NCBI GenBank assembly: GCA_018262505.1
Contig: JAGSYV010000013.1
Span: 1 to 42,332, forward strand
Direction of reading: 5' to 3'
Length of the DNA: 42,332 nucleotides
Source: Pseudomonadota bacterium
Lineage (GTDB): Bacteria > Pseudomonadota > Alphaproteobacteria > Rhizobiales > Pleomorphomonadaceae
In this document: positions 8,535 to 17,117 of the stretch, piece after piece
How the letters are laid out: each line of letters begins with the position of its first letter
How positions within the stretch are numbered: position 1 is the first letter of the stretch
The notes under the pieces: generated by a model
What the model saw: the letters and a program-made list of their open reading frames with translations, nothing else
The model's database searches: none
What the model was told of the DNA's origin: nothing
Made by a program: the position numbers and the translations under genes

Positions 8535-9491
8535 TCAGTAACCGAGACCCTTCTTCTCGTCGTAGACCTTCTGCGGGTCATCAGCCGGCGTGTAGAGCTT
8601 GGACTCGGTCTGGATCCACTTGGCGGGCTCCTTCTTGTCCTTGAGGTAGGCATCAAGGGCATCGAAGGCCGGGCCGGCCATGTTGGGGGTCAGTTCGACG
8701 GTGGCGTTGGCTTCACCGGCGATGAAGGCCTGGAAGATATCCGGGACGGCGTCAACCGAGACGACCAGAATGTCCTTGCCCGGTTTCAGGCCGGCTTCCT
8801 TGATCGCCTGGATGGCGCCAACGGCCATGTCGTCATTGTGGGCATAGAGGGCGCAGATGTTCTTGCCGCCGCCTTCAGCCTTGATGAAGCTCTCCATGAC
8901 TTCCTTGCCCTTGGTGCGGGTGAAGTCGCCGGTCTGGCTGCGGATGATCTTCAGGTTGGCATGGCTGGCGATAGCGTCGTCAAAGCCCTTCTTGCGGTTG
9001 ATGGCAGGCGAGGAACCCGTCGTGCCCTGAAGCTCGACGATGTTACACGGCTTGTCGCCAACGTTCTTGACGAGCCACTCGCCCGCGACCTTGCCCTCGT
9101 AGACCGTGTCGGACGTGACGGCGGTGAGGTAGAGATCCTTGGGAGCGTCGATCGTACGGTCAAGCAGGATTACCGGAATCTTGGCTTCCTTGGCTTCCTT
9201 CAGGACTGCATCCCAGCCAGTGGCAACGACCGGGGCGATGAAGATGGCATCGACGCCCTGGGCAATGAACGAACGGACGGCCTTAATCTGGTTTTCCTGC
9301 TTCTGCTGAGCATCGGCAAACTTCAGGTCGATACCGCGCTTCTGGGCTTCGAGCTTGGTGACACTCGTCTCGGCGGCGCGCCAGCCGGATTCCGAACCGA
9401 TCTGCGAGAAGCCAACGGTCAGCGCGAAGGCGGACGAAATAGAAAGAGCCGTCGCAAAGGCGGTTGCGGCCAGCAAATTAAGAGTGCGCAT
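8535..9491 (-). CDS. ytfQ: periplasmic sugar-binding protein, YtfQ type
   Basis: Periplasmic substrate-binding protein of the importer (peripla_BP_4 family). A signal peptide MRTLNLLAATAFATALSI..SAFA ends near residue 23. The mature part shows VGFSQIGSESGWRAAE, LLDRTIDAP, LQGTTGSSPAINRKKGF, ALYAHNDDMAVGAIQA and VVSVDAVPDIFQA. The start at 9491 is chosen because GGAGGAGA precedes it and the product is 318 residues, the same as E. coli YtfQ. A longer frame to 9575 adds an unlikely N-terminus. YtfQ-type proteins bind galactofuranose and arabinofuranose-like sugars, which fits the araD/araC/galKT context. Confidence 0.93.
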   Translation of the reverse strand: MRTLNLLAATAFATALSISSAFALTVGFSQIGSESGWRAAETSVTKLEAQKRGIDLKFADAQQKQENQIKAVRSFIAQGVDAIFIAPVVATGWDAVLKEAKEAKIPVILLDRTIDAPKDLYLTAVTSDTVYEGKVAGEWLVKNVGDKPCNIVELQGTTGSSPAINRKKGFDDAIASHANLKIIRSQTGDFTRTKGKEVMESFIKAEGGGKNICALYAHNDDMAVGAIQAIKEAGLKPGKDILVVSVDAVPDIFQAFIAGEANATVELTPNMAGPAFDALDAYLKDKKEPAKWIQTESKLYTPADDPQKVYDEKKGLGY

Positions 9492-10058
9492 TCTCTCCTC
9501 CAAATTGATTCCAGGAGCGGCCGGAAGACCGTGTTTCGCTCCTTGGACGCCGGCCTCCACACCGGCTAATCGCAAGTTAACTCAGCGGGCATTTCTGCAA
9601 AAGAGACAAATCAGTCTCCTTCATGGAATATTCTGCTGATCGTCGCGAATTCGAGACCTATACTAAGGTATTATATCCGGGTCCGGAACAAGGTTTTTGG
9701 GAGCTATTCTGGCAAAAAGCCCGCCGGATCAACCCCCAATCCATTGATGAACGGCTTCATCCGCTTTTTAACTTGAGCGGATGAATCGATTTCTTTAGTA
9801 TGACAATTGACCTGACTTGCGACCAATTACCTTGAAATTTCCGACGCATCCCCGGCGTCAGGGCGTCAGGGGGCGAGTTGGAGCCCATTTGACCGCAGCA
9901 AAGCGGGTGAGAAAGCCGGATATTTCCGCCGCGGACGGCATTGAGGTGCCGGAAGCGTGTACTTTCGATGGATTTGGTTCCCGTCGCCTTGGCCGAGCGC
10001 TCGCCGGCCAAGGCTTCCGTCCATGTCGGCGCCAGGATGATCTCTCACAATTGTAAGT
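9492..10058. promoter_or_regulatory. ytfQ upstream control region
   Basis: About 570 bp without a convincing gene lie between ytfQ and the lipB stop. On the minus strand there is a TATAAT box (plus-strand 9670-9675) about 180 bp upstream of ytfQ with no good -35, as often seen at activator-dependent promoters. A perfect 10-bp inverted repeat lies upstream of it at 9756-9785. A long leader with AT-rich stretches follows. AraC control is a reasonable inference but no operator could be assigned. Confidence 0.4.
9756..9785. repeat. perfect inverted repeat upstream of ytfQ
   Basis: TTCATCCGCT (9756-9765) and AGCGGATGAA (9776-9785) form a perfect 10-bp inverted repeat around a 10-bp AT-rich centre. 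It has no U-tract on the lipB side. It is placed about 90-110 bp upstream of the candidate ytfQ -10 box, so an operator is as likely as a terminator of lipB. Confidence 0.45.
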
Positions 10059-10769
10059 TCAGGTTCGAGCTTTCTTGCAAGGTCCGAATACCTCAACGAA
10101 GCTTGCCTTAAGGGCTGCGTCGGCATCCTCAAGGGTGACCGGCAGCCCTAGGTCGACAAGACTGGTGACGCCATGCCCACGAATGCCGCAAGGTACGATA
10201 CCGGAGAAGTGGCTCAGGTCCGGCTCAACGTTGAGACTAATGCCGTGGAAGCTGACCCAGCGGCGGACACGGATGCCAATGGCGGCGATCTTGTCCTCGG
10301 CGCCGTCCCCTTTGTCGGGCCGACGAACCCAGACACCGACGCGGTCCTCCCTTCGCTCACCGCGAACGTTGAAAGAGGCCAGCGCACCAATGAGCCAGCG
10401 CTCAAGCGCGGCGACAAAGGCCCTGACGTCCTTGCCGCGTCGATCGAGATCGAGCATCACGTAGGCGACCCGCTGGCCAGGGCCATGATAGGTGTATTGT
10501 CCGCCACGTCCTGTCCGGTAGACGGGAAAGCGGTCGGGTTCCACGAGGTCGTCTTCATTGGCACTGGTGCCGGCGGTGTAGAGGGAGGGGTGCTCGACCA
10601 GCCAGACAAGTTCCGAGGCTCGCCCGTCGGCAATGGCAGCCACGCGATCCTCCATGAAGGCGACGGCAGGCTCGTAATCGGTAAGACCAGGTTGAACGCA
10701 CCACTCGACCGGTGGTGAGCCGGGGATGGCGTGCATGTCCGTCCTGATTTCGGATCGTTCGTTAACCAT
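10059..10769 (-). CDS. lipB: octanoyltransferase (lipoate biosynthesis)
   Basis: Cytosolic enzyme that moves octanoyl from acyl carrier protein onto the lipoyl domains of dehydrogenase complexes, before LipA inserts sulfur. It shows the LipB core [12 protein letters not shown] near residue 85, the catalytic Lys in [18 protein letters not shown], and the catalytic Cys in [14 protein letters not shown] near residue 195. The length of 236 residues is normal. The ATG at 10769 has an AAGG-like ribosome-binding site; [12 protein letters not shown] twelve residues on is an alternative start. It is divergent from the small fliN-type gene. Confidence 0.93.
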   Translation of the reverse strand: MVNERSEIRTDMHAIPGSPPVEWCVQPGLTDYEPAVAFMEDRVAAIADGRASELVWLVEHPSLYTAGTSANEDDLVEPDRFPVYRTGRGGQYTYHGPGQRVAYVMLDLDRRGKDVRAFVAALERWLIGALASFNVRGERREDRVGVWVRRPDKGDGAEDKIAAIGIRVRRWVSFHGISLNVEPDLSHFSGIVPCGIRGHGVTSLVDLGLPVTLEDADAALKASFVEVFGPCKKART

Positions 10770-10887
10770 TCGGTAACCTTATGCCGCAAACACTCAACGG
10801 ACAACGACGCGCGGCTTGCCATTTCGTGTTCCGGGTGGCGCCGGCTGTCGTTCATGCATGTTGCCGGCGACACGGAAGATAGGACTG

Positions 10888-11154
10888 ATGGCCACTCTGG
10901 AGAAGATCAAAGTCGAGATCTCTGTCGTGCTTGGCGGGCAAACCATGCCCATCCACCAGCTCCTGCGGATGGGGCGCGGCGCGGTGATCGAACTGGACCA
11001 CTCTGCCGATGATGACGTCGACATTCTCGCCAATAACCTGCCGGTCGCCAAGGGGCAGGTGGTGCTGAAGGGGGAGCGCGTCACGGTGTCGATCACCGAG
11101 GTACTGGCGCGCCCGGCCTCCTATCGCCGACTCGACGACGTCGTGAAGATCTAA
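10888..11154 (+). CDS. fliN: short FliN-type motor switch protein (SpoA domain)
   Basis: An 88-residue protein consisting almost entirely of one SpoA/FliN C-terminal domain: IKVEISVVLGGQTMPIHQLL, GRGAVIELD, DVDILANNLPVAKGQVV and VTVSITEVL. FliN forms the lower C-ring of the flagellar switch with FliM and FliG and binds CheY-P or export components. The start MATLEKIKVE at 10888 is chosen because the domain begins there and GGA-type spacing precedes it; an upstream start at 10816 would add a non-homologous stretch. No other flagellar gene is in the window, so assignment as the motor FliN rather than a free SpoA protein is not certain. Confidence 0.78.
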   Translation: MATLEKIKVEISVVLGGQTMPIHQLLRMGRGAVIELDHSADDDVDILANNLPVAKGQVVLKGERVTVSITEVLARPASYRRLDDVVKI

Positions 11155-11214
11155 CGGTTTTTCCCGGATTCCAGCCGTTCTTGCGATGCTGGCAAAATTC
11201 TTCTTGCCTCCCTC

Positions 11215-11243
11215 TTGTGCCCCGCGGAATCTCTTGCTAGATA
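11215..11243 (+). promoter_or_regulatory. candidate promoter of tRNA-Leu
   Basis: TTGTGC (11215-11220) and TAGATA (11238-11243) are separated by 17 bp, about 40 bp before the mature tRNA 5' end. Confidence 0.45.
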
Positions 11244-11282
11244 CCCGGCGCCGGCCCGGAAGGGGTGGCGCCTACCACGGAT

Positions 11283-11367
11283 GCGGTCGTGGCGGAATTG
11301 GTAGACGCGCAGCGTTGAGGTCGCTGTGTCGCAAGACGTGGAAGTTCGAGTCTTCTCGACCGCACCA
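11283..11367 (+). tRNA. tRNA-Leu (anticodon GAG)
   Basis: An 85-nt tRNA with encoded CCA. The acceptor arm GCGGTCG pairs with CGACCGC. The D-arm has GGCGGAATTGGTAGAC, and the anticodon arm CAGCG-TTGAGGT-CGCTG has GAG at 11317-11319. A long variable arm typical of Leu follows, then the T-arm with GTTCGAGTC. A terminator follows directly. The 3' end faces an integrase remnant, making it the probable insertion site of the downstream island. Confidence 0.97.
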
Positions 11368-11378
11368 TTTTTAAAAAG

Positions 11379-11404
11379 TCCGGCCTTAAGTGCCGGATTT
11401 TTTT
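11379..11404 (+). terminator. rho-independent terminator after tRNA-Leu
   Basis: The stem TCCGGC (11379-11384) and GCCGGA (11392-11397) encloses a 7-nt loop and is followed by seven T residues. It lies directly downstream of tRNA-Leu. Confidence 0.85.
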
Positions 11405-11452
11405 ATGAAATTTTTTTAGGTGCGGGGAGCTTCTGCGAGGTGAGGGGATAGA

Positions 11453-11743
11453 CTATTCACGACCCGTTCCCTTCAGCTTGTCGATCGCTCCTTTGGCTAG
11501 GCGCCGCCTGTCCGCAGATCGGGTGTAGAGCGACGCCATGGCACCACCCTGCCAACCGAAAAGAGCCTCCGGCTCAGACACAGTGGCCCCTGCGTTTGCC
11601 GCCCTGGTGGCGCCAATCTTGCGCGCGCCATGGGCCGACTTCGACACGCCAGCGGCCGTGCACGATTGGAATAGCCCTCCTGGAGCCGCGCCCCCGCTTT
11701 CCGCATATGGGTTCGGAGGTAGGGCTCTGCTCAAGTGCCGCAA
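11453..11743 (-). pseudogene. C-terminal remnant of a phage-type tyrosine recombinase
   Basis: The 96-residue frame matches the C-terminal end of phage and island integrases. SAHGARKIGATRAANAGAT contains the conserved HxxR box. It is followed by the FGW...MASLYTRSADRRRLAKGAID segment carrying the position of the catalytic tyrosine (LYTR). The N-terminal DNA-binding part and the first catalytic Arg region are absent, so it cannot be active. Its 3' end lies 86 bp from the tRNA-Leu 3' end, the usual position for an island integrase. It is read here as the scar of an element that once entered the tRNA gene. Confidence 0.7.
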
Positions 11744-11869
11744 GCGGCCGGGAAGGGAACATCGAGCTGAGGCTTAAACTGCGATAGACAAATAGGTCTG
11801 CTGGCCCACAGTGCGTTTCGCACGCGGAGATGGACGTGATATGATTAGGCGCCCTGGGGTAGGCGGCCG

Positions 11870-13054
11870 ATGAATATTCTTGTGGTTGACGACGATGCAA
11901 GCCAGAGGCTCTATATCAAGATGCAGCTTGAGCGTCTTGGTCATCAGGTATGCAGCGTCGATCGCGGTGATGCCGTTCTTAAGGCCATAGAAGAGAACGC
12001 AATATCTGTCGCAATCTGCGATCTTGAGATGCCCGAGATGGACGGCCTAACGCTGGTCCGCCTCATCCGCGAGCGCAATTGGGGTAGATATATTTATGTT
12101 TTGATGCTCACGGGGCGTGATCAAATTCAGGACTATGTCGCGGGGCTTGACGCCGGTGCTGATGACTTCATGTCCAAGCCTGCAAACATGGCAGTCCTGA
12201 CAGTTCGTCTCAACGCCGCCCGACGGCTTCTTGAATATGACCGGGAGCTGAATGCTCGCAACCTTCGGTTGTCAGAGGCGCAGGATCGTATAGAGGAGGA
12301 TCTCAAGGCTGCGGAGCAGGCTCAAAGAGCAGTATTGCCAAATAAAGAAAAGAAGATAGGGCAAGTTATGGCTCGGAGTGTTTTCTTACCATGTAGTTAT
12401 GTAGCCGGAGATATCTTTAATTATTTCCAAATCGATAACGGTGGCGTCGGATTTTACGCCGCAGACGTCTCCGGGCACGGTGTTCGCGCTGCTTTACTGG
12501 CAGTTGCACTTGGTTACGTCCTTACCCCCTCGATGTTCAGTTCCTTATCTCGTGACGAAGGTGAAGGATGGCGTCCGGATCGACTTGTCGATGAGCTCAA
12601 TCGCAGGTTCGGGCCGATCAGTGAGATGACCGGCTACTTTACCATCGTCTGCGGTGTCATTGATCCCCAACGTCGTAGCCTTGCTTTATGCCAAGCCGGA
12701 CACCCGCCGCTGCTGCGCTGGTCGAAAAGTGGTGTGACGGAAACGATCAATTGTAATGGTTTGCCGGTCGCTGTCTTCCCGGAAGCGACGTATGAGGCCG
12801 TGCAATTGACTTTCGAACCAGGTGATCGGCTTTTGATTTTTTCCGACGGTGTGTCGGAGGCAGCCGACACTAACGACGAGGCCTTCGGTGAGGAACGGGT
12901 CATGTCGATTTTCAGCGAGGGGGACATGCTATCCTCCGCGAAGATACTGCCCAAGTTGATAGATCAACTTGAAGACTGGGTTGGCAGGAACGAGCCAAAA
13001 GCAGACGATATATCTGCAATCTGCTTCGAATTCGAGGAGGGAACGGATGATTAA
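11870..13054 (+). CDS. response regulator with PP2C-type (SpoIIE/RsbU) phosphatase domain
   Basis: Two-domain regulator of 394 residues. The receiver (residues 1-120) has the acidic pocket VVDDD, phospho-acceptor D51 in CDLEMPEMDG, T81 and K103. A coiled-coil-like linker (about 125-155) joins it to a PP2C phosphatase with metal-binding aspartates D181 (VAGDIFNYF), D199 (ADVSGHG), D326 (FSDGVSEA) and KADDIS at the end. RsbU/HsbR-type proteins dephosphorylate a STAS anti-anti-sigma partner when their receiver is phosphorylated, and the next gene encodes such a STAS protein. Its stop overlaps the next ATG (ATGATTAA). It is likely an output of the hybrid kinase at 14495 (inference). Confidence 0.9.
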   Translation: MNILVVDDDASQRLYIKMQLERLGHQVCSVDRGDAVLKAIEENAISVAICDLEMPEMDGLTLVRLIRERNWGRYIYVLMLTGRDQIQDYVAGLDAGADDFMSKPANMAVLTVRLNAARRLLEYDRELNARNLRLSEAQDRIEEDLKAAEQAQRAVLPNKEKKIGQVMARSVFLPCSYVAGDIFNYFQIDNGGVGFYAADVSGHGVRAALLAVALGYVLTPSMFSSLSRDEGEGWRPDRLVDELNRRFGPISEMTGYFTIVCGVIDPQRRSLALCQAGHPPLLRWSKSGVTETINCNGLPVAVFPEATYEAVQLTFEPGDRLLIFSDGVSEAADTNDEAFGEERVMSIFSEGDMLSSAKILPKLIDQLEDWVGRNEPKADDISAICFEFEEGTDD

Positions 13055-13397
13055 TTTGATCGAGAAACGAGGCTCGTTTGCGGTGGTGGCTATCGATATT
13101 AAGCGTATTGATGCTCAGAACGCTTGCATGTTTCGCGATGAGTTGACGGCTTTGCTCAACGCTGGCTCAGCAAGCTTGATCCTGGACATGTCAGCGGTCG
13201 AGTTTGTCGATTCCAGTGGCCTGGGGGCCTTGGTTGGAGTCTTCAAGTCAATAGGCCCCCGCGGGGACCTCGCTCTGGCCTCCCCCAGACCCCCTGTCGA
13301 GAAAATGCTGAAGCTTACGAGGATGGACCGCGTATTTCGGTTGTTCGGCACATTGAGAGAAGCCGTCGAGGCGATTGCGGGTGTAGGCTCAAGCTGA
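13047..13397 (+). CDS. STAS-domain anti-anti-sigma-type protein (RsbV/SpoIIAA-like)
   Basis: A single STAS domain of 116 residues. The phosphorylation loop FVDSSGLGALVG contains Ser56/Ser57, one of which is the expected target of the RsbW-like kinase encoded next and of dephosphorylation by the preceding PP2C protein. The start at 13047 follows a GAGGAGGGAA ribosome-binding site and overlaps the upstream stop by 8 nt. The longer upstream frame from 12969 runs inside the phosphatase gene and is rejected. Phosphatase, STAS and ATPase in a row is the classical partner-switching set. Confidence 0.9.
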   Translation: MINLIEKRGSFAVVAIDIKRIDAQNACMFRDELTALLNAGSASLILDMSAVEFVDSSGLGALVGVFKSIGPRGDLALASPRPPVEKMLKLTRMDRVFRLFGTLREAVEAIAGVGSS

Positions 13398-13399
13398 CC

Positions 13400-13825
13400 A
13401 TGTCAAGCGATCTCCTAACAATCGCAAGCACCTCTCTTGATGTTCGGCGCGCGTTGGACTGGATCGCCAGTCAAATAAGTTCATCACCGTTCGACCATCG
13501 CAGAGACGACATCACCCTGGCGGCCAGCGAGGTGCTGAACAACATCGTCAGGCACGGATATGCTGAGGCCGTCAACGGACGCATTGACTTGGAGATCCGC
13601 CAAACGGACACCGGCCTGACACTCGTGATAACGGATACCGCTCCGCTTTCCCTGCCGGAGGCCATCGAGTCGGAAACCCATGACTTTCCGAAGATCGAAG
13701 ATATTCCCCGCGACGAATTGCCCGAGTCGGGTTTTGGCCTAGCGTTGATCTACGCATGCGCGGACGGCGTTACCTTTGAGCGTCTAGTTGATCGCAATGT
13801 GACGGTGCTGGAATTCTTATCGTAA
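13400..13825 (+). CDS. RsbW-like serine kinase / anti-sigma ATPase
   Basis: A 141-residue GHKL ATPase of the RsbW/HATPase_c_2 type. It has the N-box AASEVLNNIVRHGY (N47/N48), a G1-like DTAP at about 79, and the G2 box ESGFGLALIYACADGV near residue 110. Such proteins phosphorylate a STAS partner and, when not bound to it, sequester a sigma factor or another target. It starts 2 bp after the STAS stop. No sigma factor gene is adjacent, so the target is unknown; it may control one encoded elsewhere or act on a polysaccharide component. Confidence 0.88.
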   Translation: MSSDLLTIASTSLDVRRALDWIASQISSSPFDHRRDDITLAASEVLNNIVRHGYAEAVNGRIDLEIRQTDTGLTLVITDTAPLSLPEAIESETHDFPKIEDIPRDELPESGFGLALIYACADGVTFERLVDRNVTVLEFLS

Positions 13826-13951
13826 TAATTGACTATATTTTATTGAATTTGGAAACCTTCCGGTGGCGTTAACCGATAATTACTTCGTATAGTTGCATTG
13901 AAGGCAAATGCATGTTTTCTATCAGCGGTGCAAACATGTGGGGGCAGCAAC

Positions 13952-14485
13952 ATGGCGCTTCCCGTCAAAATCGATCTGCTCTGGTCCACGATCGCGCTGT
14001 TGTTGACGCTCACGTCTGGGCCCTCGGCGGCCTCTGCCGGGGAGTTGGGTGAGCCGACGGGTGAGGTCATCCTGACGATCTCGGGCTCCATCAAGAACAC
14101 TAACAACAACACCGGTGTGGCCGAGTTCGACCTGCCGATGCTTGAGGCACTTGCTCACGCGTCCTTAGTCACGACCACACCATGGACTGTCGGCCCGACA
14201 GCTTTCGAGGGAGTGGCAATTACCGACTTGCTGGCGGCCGTTGGCGCCAGTGGAAGCGCTATGACGGTAACCGCGCTTAACGACTACATCGCCACCGTGC
14301 CAGTCGCCGACGCTCAGTCCGGTGCGATACTGGCCTACAGGATCAACGGGGCCTATTTCTCCATCAGGGAAAAAGGCCCGCTCTGGCTGATGTATCCCTT
14401 CGACACGTTGCCGCAACTGAGACGCGAAGAAATCTACGCGCGTTCCGTCTGGCAAATCCGCAAGATCGACATAACAGCCAAATGA
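13952..14485 (+). CDS. exported SUOX/molybdopterin-binding-fold protein lacking the Mo cysteine
   Basis: A 177-residue protein with a signal peptide (MALPVKIDLLWSTIALLLTL...ASAGE, cleavage about residue 29) and one domain resembling the oxidoreductase molybdopterin-binding fold: ILTISGSI near the start, FDLPMLEAL, FEGVAITDLLAAVGA, and GPLWLMYPFD near residue 145. The mature part contains no cysteine, so the molybdenum ligand of true sulfite-oxidase enzymes is missing and catalysis is unlikely. It sits 9 bp before the hybrid kinase and may be its periplasmic sensory partner (inference). The ATG at 13952 follows GGGGGC; an upstream in-frame TTG at 13898 is less likely. Confidence 0.72.
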   Translation: MALPVKIDLLWSTIALLLTLTSGPSAASAGELGEPTGEVILTISGSIKNTNNNTGVAEFDLPMLEALAHASLVTTTPWTVGPTAFEGVAITDLLAAVGASGSAMTVTALNDYIATVPVADAQSGAILAYRINGAYFSIREKGPLWLMYPFDTLPQLRREEIYARSVWQIRKIDITAK

Positions 14486-14494
14486 GGAGGATGC

Positions 14495-17062
14495 ATGCTG
14501 GGCAGGCAGGGCTCATCGAGAGTTCATGCGCGGCCTCGCTGGGCCCGCCTCGTGCCGATTTACGTCGCCGGAGCTATTGGCTTGGTGACTCTTGCCTTTC
14601 TTGTGTCGCATGCCGTTTCAGAATTGCGCCGCATGATCGAGTCCCCGGATGACAATCTTCAGTGGGCGACGTTTCAAGTACAGAACGAGTTCAACCGCCT
14701 CCAAGTCAGCCTTGCCGACTTGGATGCGGGAACATGGACCACCATCGAGGAAGTTCAAAAGCGTTTCGACATTTTTTACAGCAGGATCGATCTCATTCGC
14801 TCAGCGCCGACCTTCGCTGAACTCCGCGCGGAACCCGACATTGCACCACTTATAGGTAAATTGAGCGAGTTCGTAGAAAAATCAAACCCAATAATTCACT
14901 CAAAAGACAAATTATCGGAAGAGAAAATTAGATCTTATAGAATATATTTGGACACCCTGCAGGATGATATGTATGAGTTCGTGCTAAAATCCCTGCATTT
15001 TTTCTCCAATAGGACTGATGTGCGCCGGGATGATCTAAAGATAGTTCTCGAATACATTGCTTTTTGGGCTTCGGCACTTCTTCTCTCATTAGCCTTGGCC
15101 ATCTTCCTGCTCATTCGGCAACGCGGCGAGCTGGTCGCCAGGGAGAACGAACTGAGGGAAAGCGAACACAGTCTGGCGGAAGCGCAGCGGATAGCGGGAT
15201 TGGGTAGCTTCAGCCGGGATCTTGTAACCGACGAGGCGGTCTATTCGGACGAATACAGGCGCATCTTCGGCATTCCGCAAGGAGGTCCAGCGAGGCGGGA
15301 AGAAGTCCTCGAGCGTATCCATCCCGAGGATCGCAACACTACGCATTTCGCCCTCGACGAACTTGCACGGAATGGAAAGGTTTCGGATTTCATCGAGCAG
15401 ACCTTTCGGGTTGCAACACCGGACGGGCAATGGCGCTGGGTCCATGGCCTTGCTGAGTTGCGTGGAACCGAGAACGGCAAGGCCGTCAAGATGGTTGGCA
15501 CGGTCCATGACATTACTTCCGAGCGGGAGATACAAAGCGCTTTGATCGCCGCAAAGAACGCAGCCGAGGAGGCGACGCATGCTAAGAGTGAATTTCTAGC
15601 CATCATGAGTCACGAGATTCGCACGCCGATGAATGGCATTCTCGGCATGTTGTCGGTCCTCGACGATACATCGCTGACCGATGACCAGAGAAAGCTGGTG
15701 TCTGTCGCCAAGGCGAGCGCCGATAGTCTTCTGGTACTGCTGAACGACATATTGGACATGTCCAAAATTGAAGCCGGCAAGATGGAGTTCGAGTTGTCGA
15801 CGTTCGAACTTCTTCCGTTGGTTAGAAGCGTCATCCATCTTTATTCGCCTCAAGCTCGGTCAAAAGGACTTGTTCTCGACTCCGTGGTTGACGAGGAGGC
15901 CCCTTCGGTCGTCATTGGCGACGCAGGACGCATACGGCAGGTTTTGCTGAACCTAGTCAGCAATGCGCTGAAGTTCACGACTCATGGGACAGTGATTGTC
16001 CGCTTGTGCGCTCCCAGGTCTCTGGGCATGACGGTGCGTTTTGAAGTTACCGACACCGGCGTTGGGATCGCTGAGGACAAGCACACCGCGGTGTTCGTCA
16101 GCTTCAATCAGATCGACCACAGCTATGCGCGCCGTTTCGGCGGTACCGGCCTCGGCCTGTCGATCTGCCGCAGCCTGATCGAGGCGATGAAAGGTGAAAT
16201 CGGCTTCGACAGCGTTGCCGGAAGTGGGTCTACCTTCTGGTTCGAACTGCCGTTGCAAATATCGCAAGCTCCCATTCGCAAGGAAGCTCGGGAGGAAGGA
16301 ATTCATCAGCCAGCCGCGGCGCTGCGGATCCTGGTCGCGGAAGACAATACGACCAACCAGATGGTAGCTCGCATGCTTCTCGAGGGGCTTGGCCACAAGG
16401 TTGACGTCGTCAACGATGGCCTTGAGGCGGTCGAGGCAATCAAGCGGAGAGCATACGATCTGATCCTCATGGATATATCGATGCCTGTCATGGATGGCAT
16501 TGAAGCCTCGCATCGCATCCGTGAGATGGGCGGACCATATGGTTCCATACCCATCGTTGCACTGACCGCCAACGCCATGGCGGCCGACCGAGAGATTTGT
16601 CTTCGTGCCGGTATAAATCGTGTGATGACCAAGCCGATCGTCAAGGCGAAGCTCGAGGCGCTTTTGTCCGAGATCCAGCAAGTGGATTGGGAAACCGCCG
16701 AGGTCATCCCGGAAGTTCTGAACGCCGACACCCTGCAGCAGCTTTCCCTCGACCTTGGCGTGGAAGGAACTGCTCAGTTGCTTCGTGCCGCCGCGGAAGA
16801 CTTCAACAGACTGGAAGCGGATGCCCGGCAAGCGCTGGAACTGTCCGACGGCCTTCGGCTTCGCCGCGCCTTCCACGCTATGCGGGGCGTTGCTGGCAAT
16901 ATCGGTGCCGTGGAGCTTCAAGAGGCGACATCCAAGGGCGAAGACGCCTTGCTGAAGGATGATGGCGCTGCCTTGTCATCGCTCTGGTCGACGGTTGAGC
17001 GACCGCTTGCCAACGCACGGAACGAACTGGAACGCATAGAAAAGCAAAGCCAGACGGAGTGA
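14495..17062 (+). CDS. membrane hybrid sensor histidine kinase with PAS, receiver and Hpt domains
   Basis: An 855-residue phosphorelay kinase. TM1 is about residues 20-40, followed by a helical periplasmic region (45-185) and TM2 (186-207). A PAS domain (about 228-345) contains the IHPEDR and FRVATPDGQWRWVHG motifs. The HisKA phospho-acceptor is H373 in MSHEIRTPMN. HATPase boxes are NLVSNALKFT, DTGVGI and GGTGLGLSIC. The receiver has D660 in LILMDISMPVMDG, and a C-terminal Hpt has H794 in AFHAMRG. A GAGGAGG site precedes the ATG. The Hpt could pass phosphate to the receiver-phosphatase at 11870. The stretch 14860-15060 is notably AT-rich compared with the flanking chromosome. Confidence 0.93.
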   Translation: MLGRQGSSRVHARPRWARLVPIYVAGAIGLVTLAFLVSHAVSELRRMIESPDDNLQWATFQVQNEFNRLQVSLADLDAGTWTTIEEVQKRFDIFYSRIDLIRSAPTFAELRAEPDIAPLIGKLSEFVEKSNPIIHSKDKLSEEKIRSYRIYLDTLQDDMYEFVLKSLHFFSNRTDVRRDDLKIVLEYIAFWASALLLSLALAIFLLIRQRGELVARENELRESEHSLAEAQRIAGLGSFSRDLVTDEAVYSDEYRRIFGIPQGGPARREEVLERIHPEDRNTTHFALDELARNGKVSDFIEQTFRVATPDGQWRWVHGLAELRGTENGKAVKMVGTVHDITSEREIQSALIAAKNAAEEATHAKSEFLAIMSHEIRTPMNGILGMLSVLDDTSLTDDQRKLVSVAKASADSLLVLLNDILDMSKIEAGKMEFELSTFELLPLVRSVIHLYSPQARSKGLVLDSVVDEEAPSVVIGDAGRIRQVLLNLVSNALKFTTHGTVIVRLCAPRSLGMTVRFEVTDTGVGIAEDKHTAVFVSFNQIDHSYARRFGGTGLGLSICRSLIEAMKGEIGFDSVAGSGSTFWFELPLQISQAPIRKEAREEGIHQPAAALRILVAEDNTTNQMVARMLLEGLGHKVDVVNDGLEAVEAIKRRAYDLILMDISMPVMDGIEASHRIREMGGPYGSIPIVALTANAMAADREICLRAGINRVMTKPIVKAKLEALLSEIQQVDWETAEVIPEVLNADTLQQLSLDLGVEGTAQLLRAAAEDFNRLEADARQALELSDGLRLRRAFHAMRGVAGNIGAVELQEATSKGEDALLKDDGAALSSLWSTVERPLANARNELERIEKQSQTE

Positions 17063-17117
17063 TTAGTCCATCTTGAGAAACCTGCCCGAACTGGGTGCAG
17101 GAGCGAGGAATGGTGAA

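Noticed and set aside
8397-9569. Plus-strand 390-codon open frame
   Set aside because: It is antisense to ytfQ, whose signal peptide, family motifs and exact family length are clear.
9757-10011. Minus-strand 84-codon frame between ytfQ and lipB
   Set aside because: No family features and no ribosome-binding site; it overlaps the inverted repeat and probable control region.
15953-16921. Minus-strand 322-codon open frame
   Set aside because: It is antisense to the hybrid kinase, whose catalytic motifs are intact.
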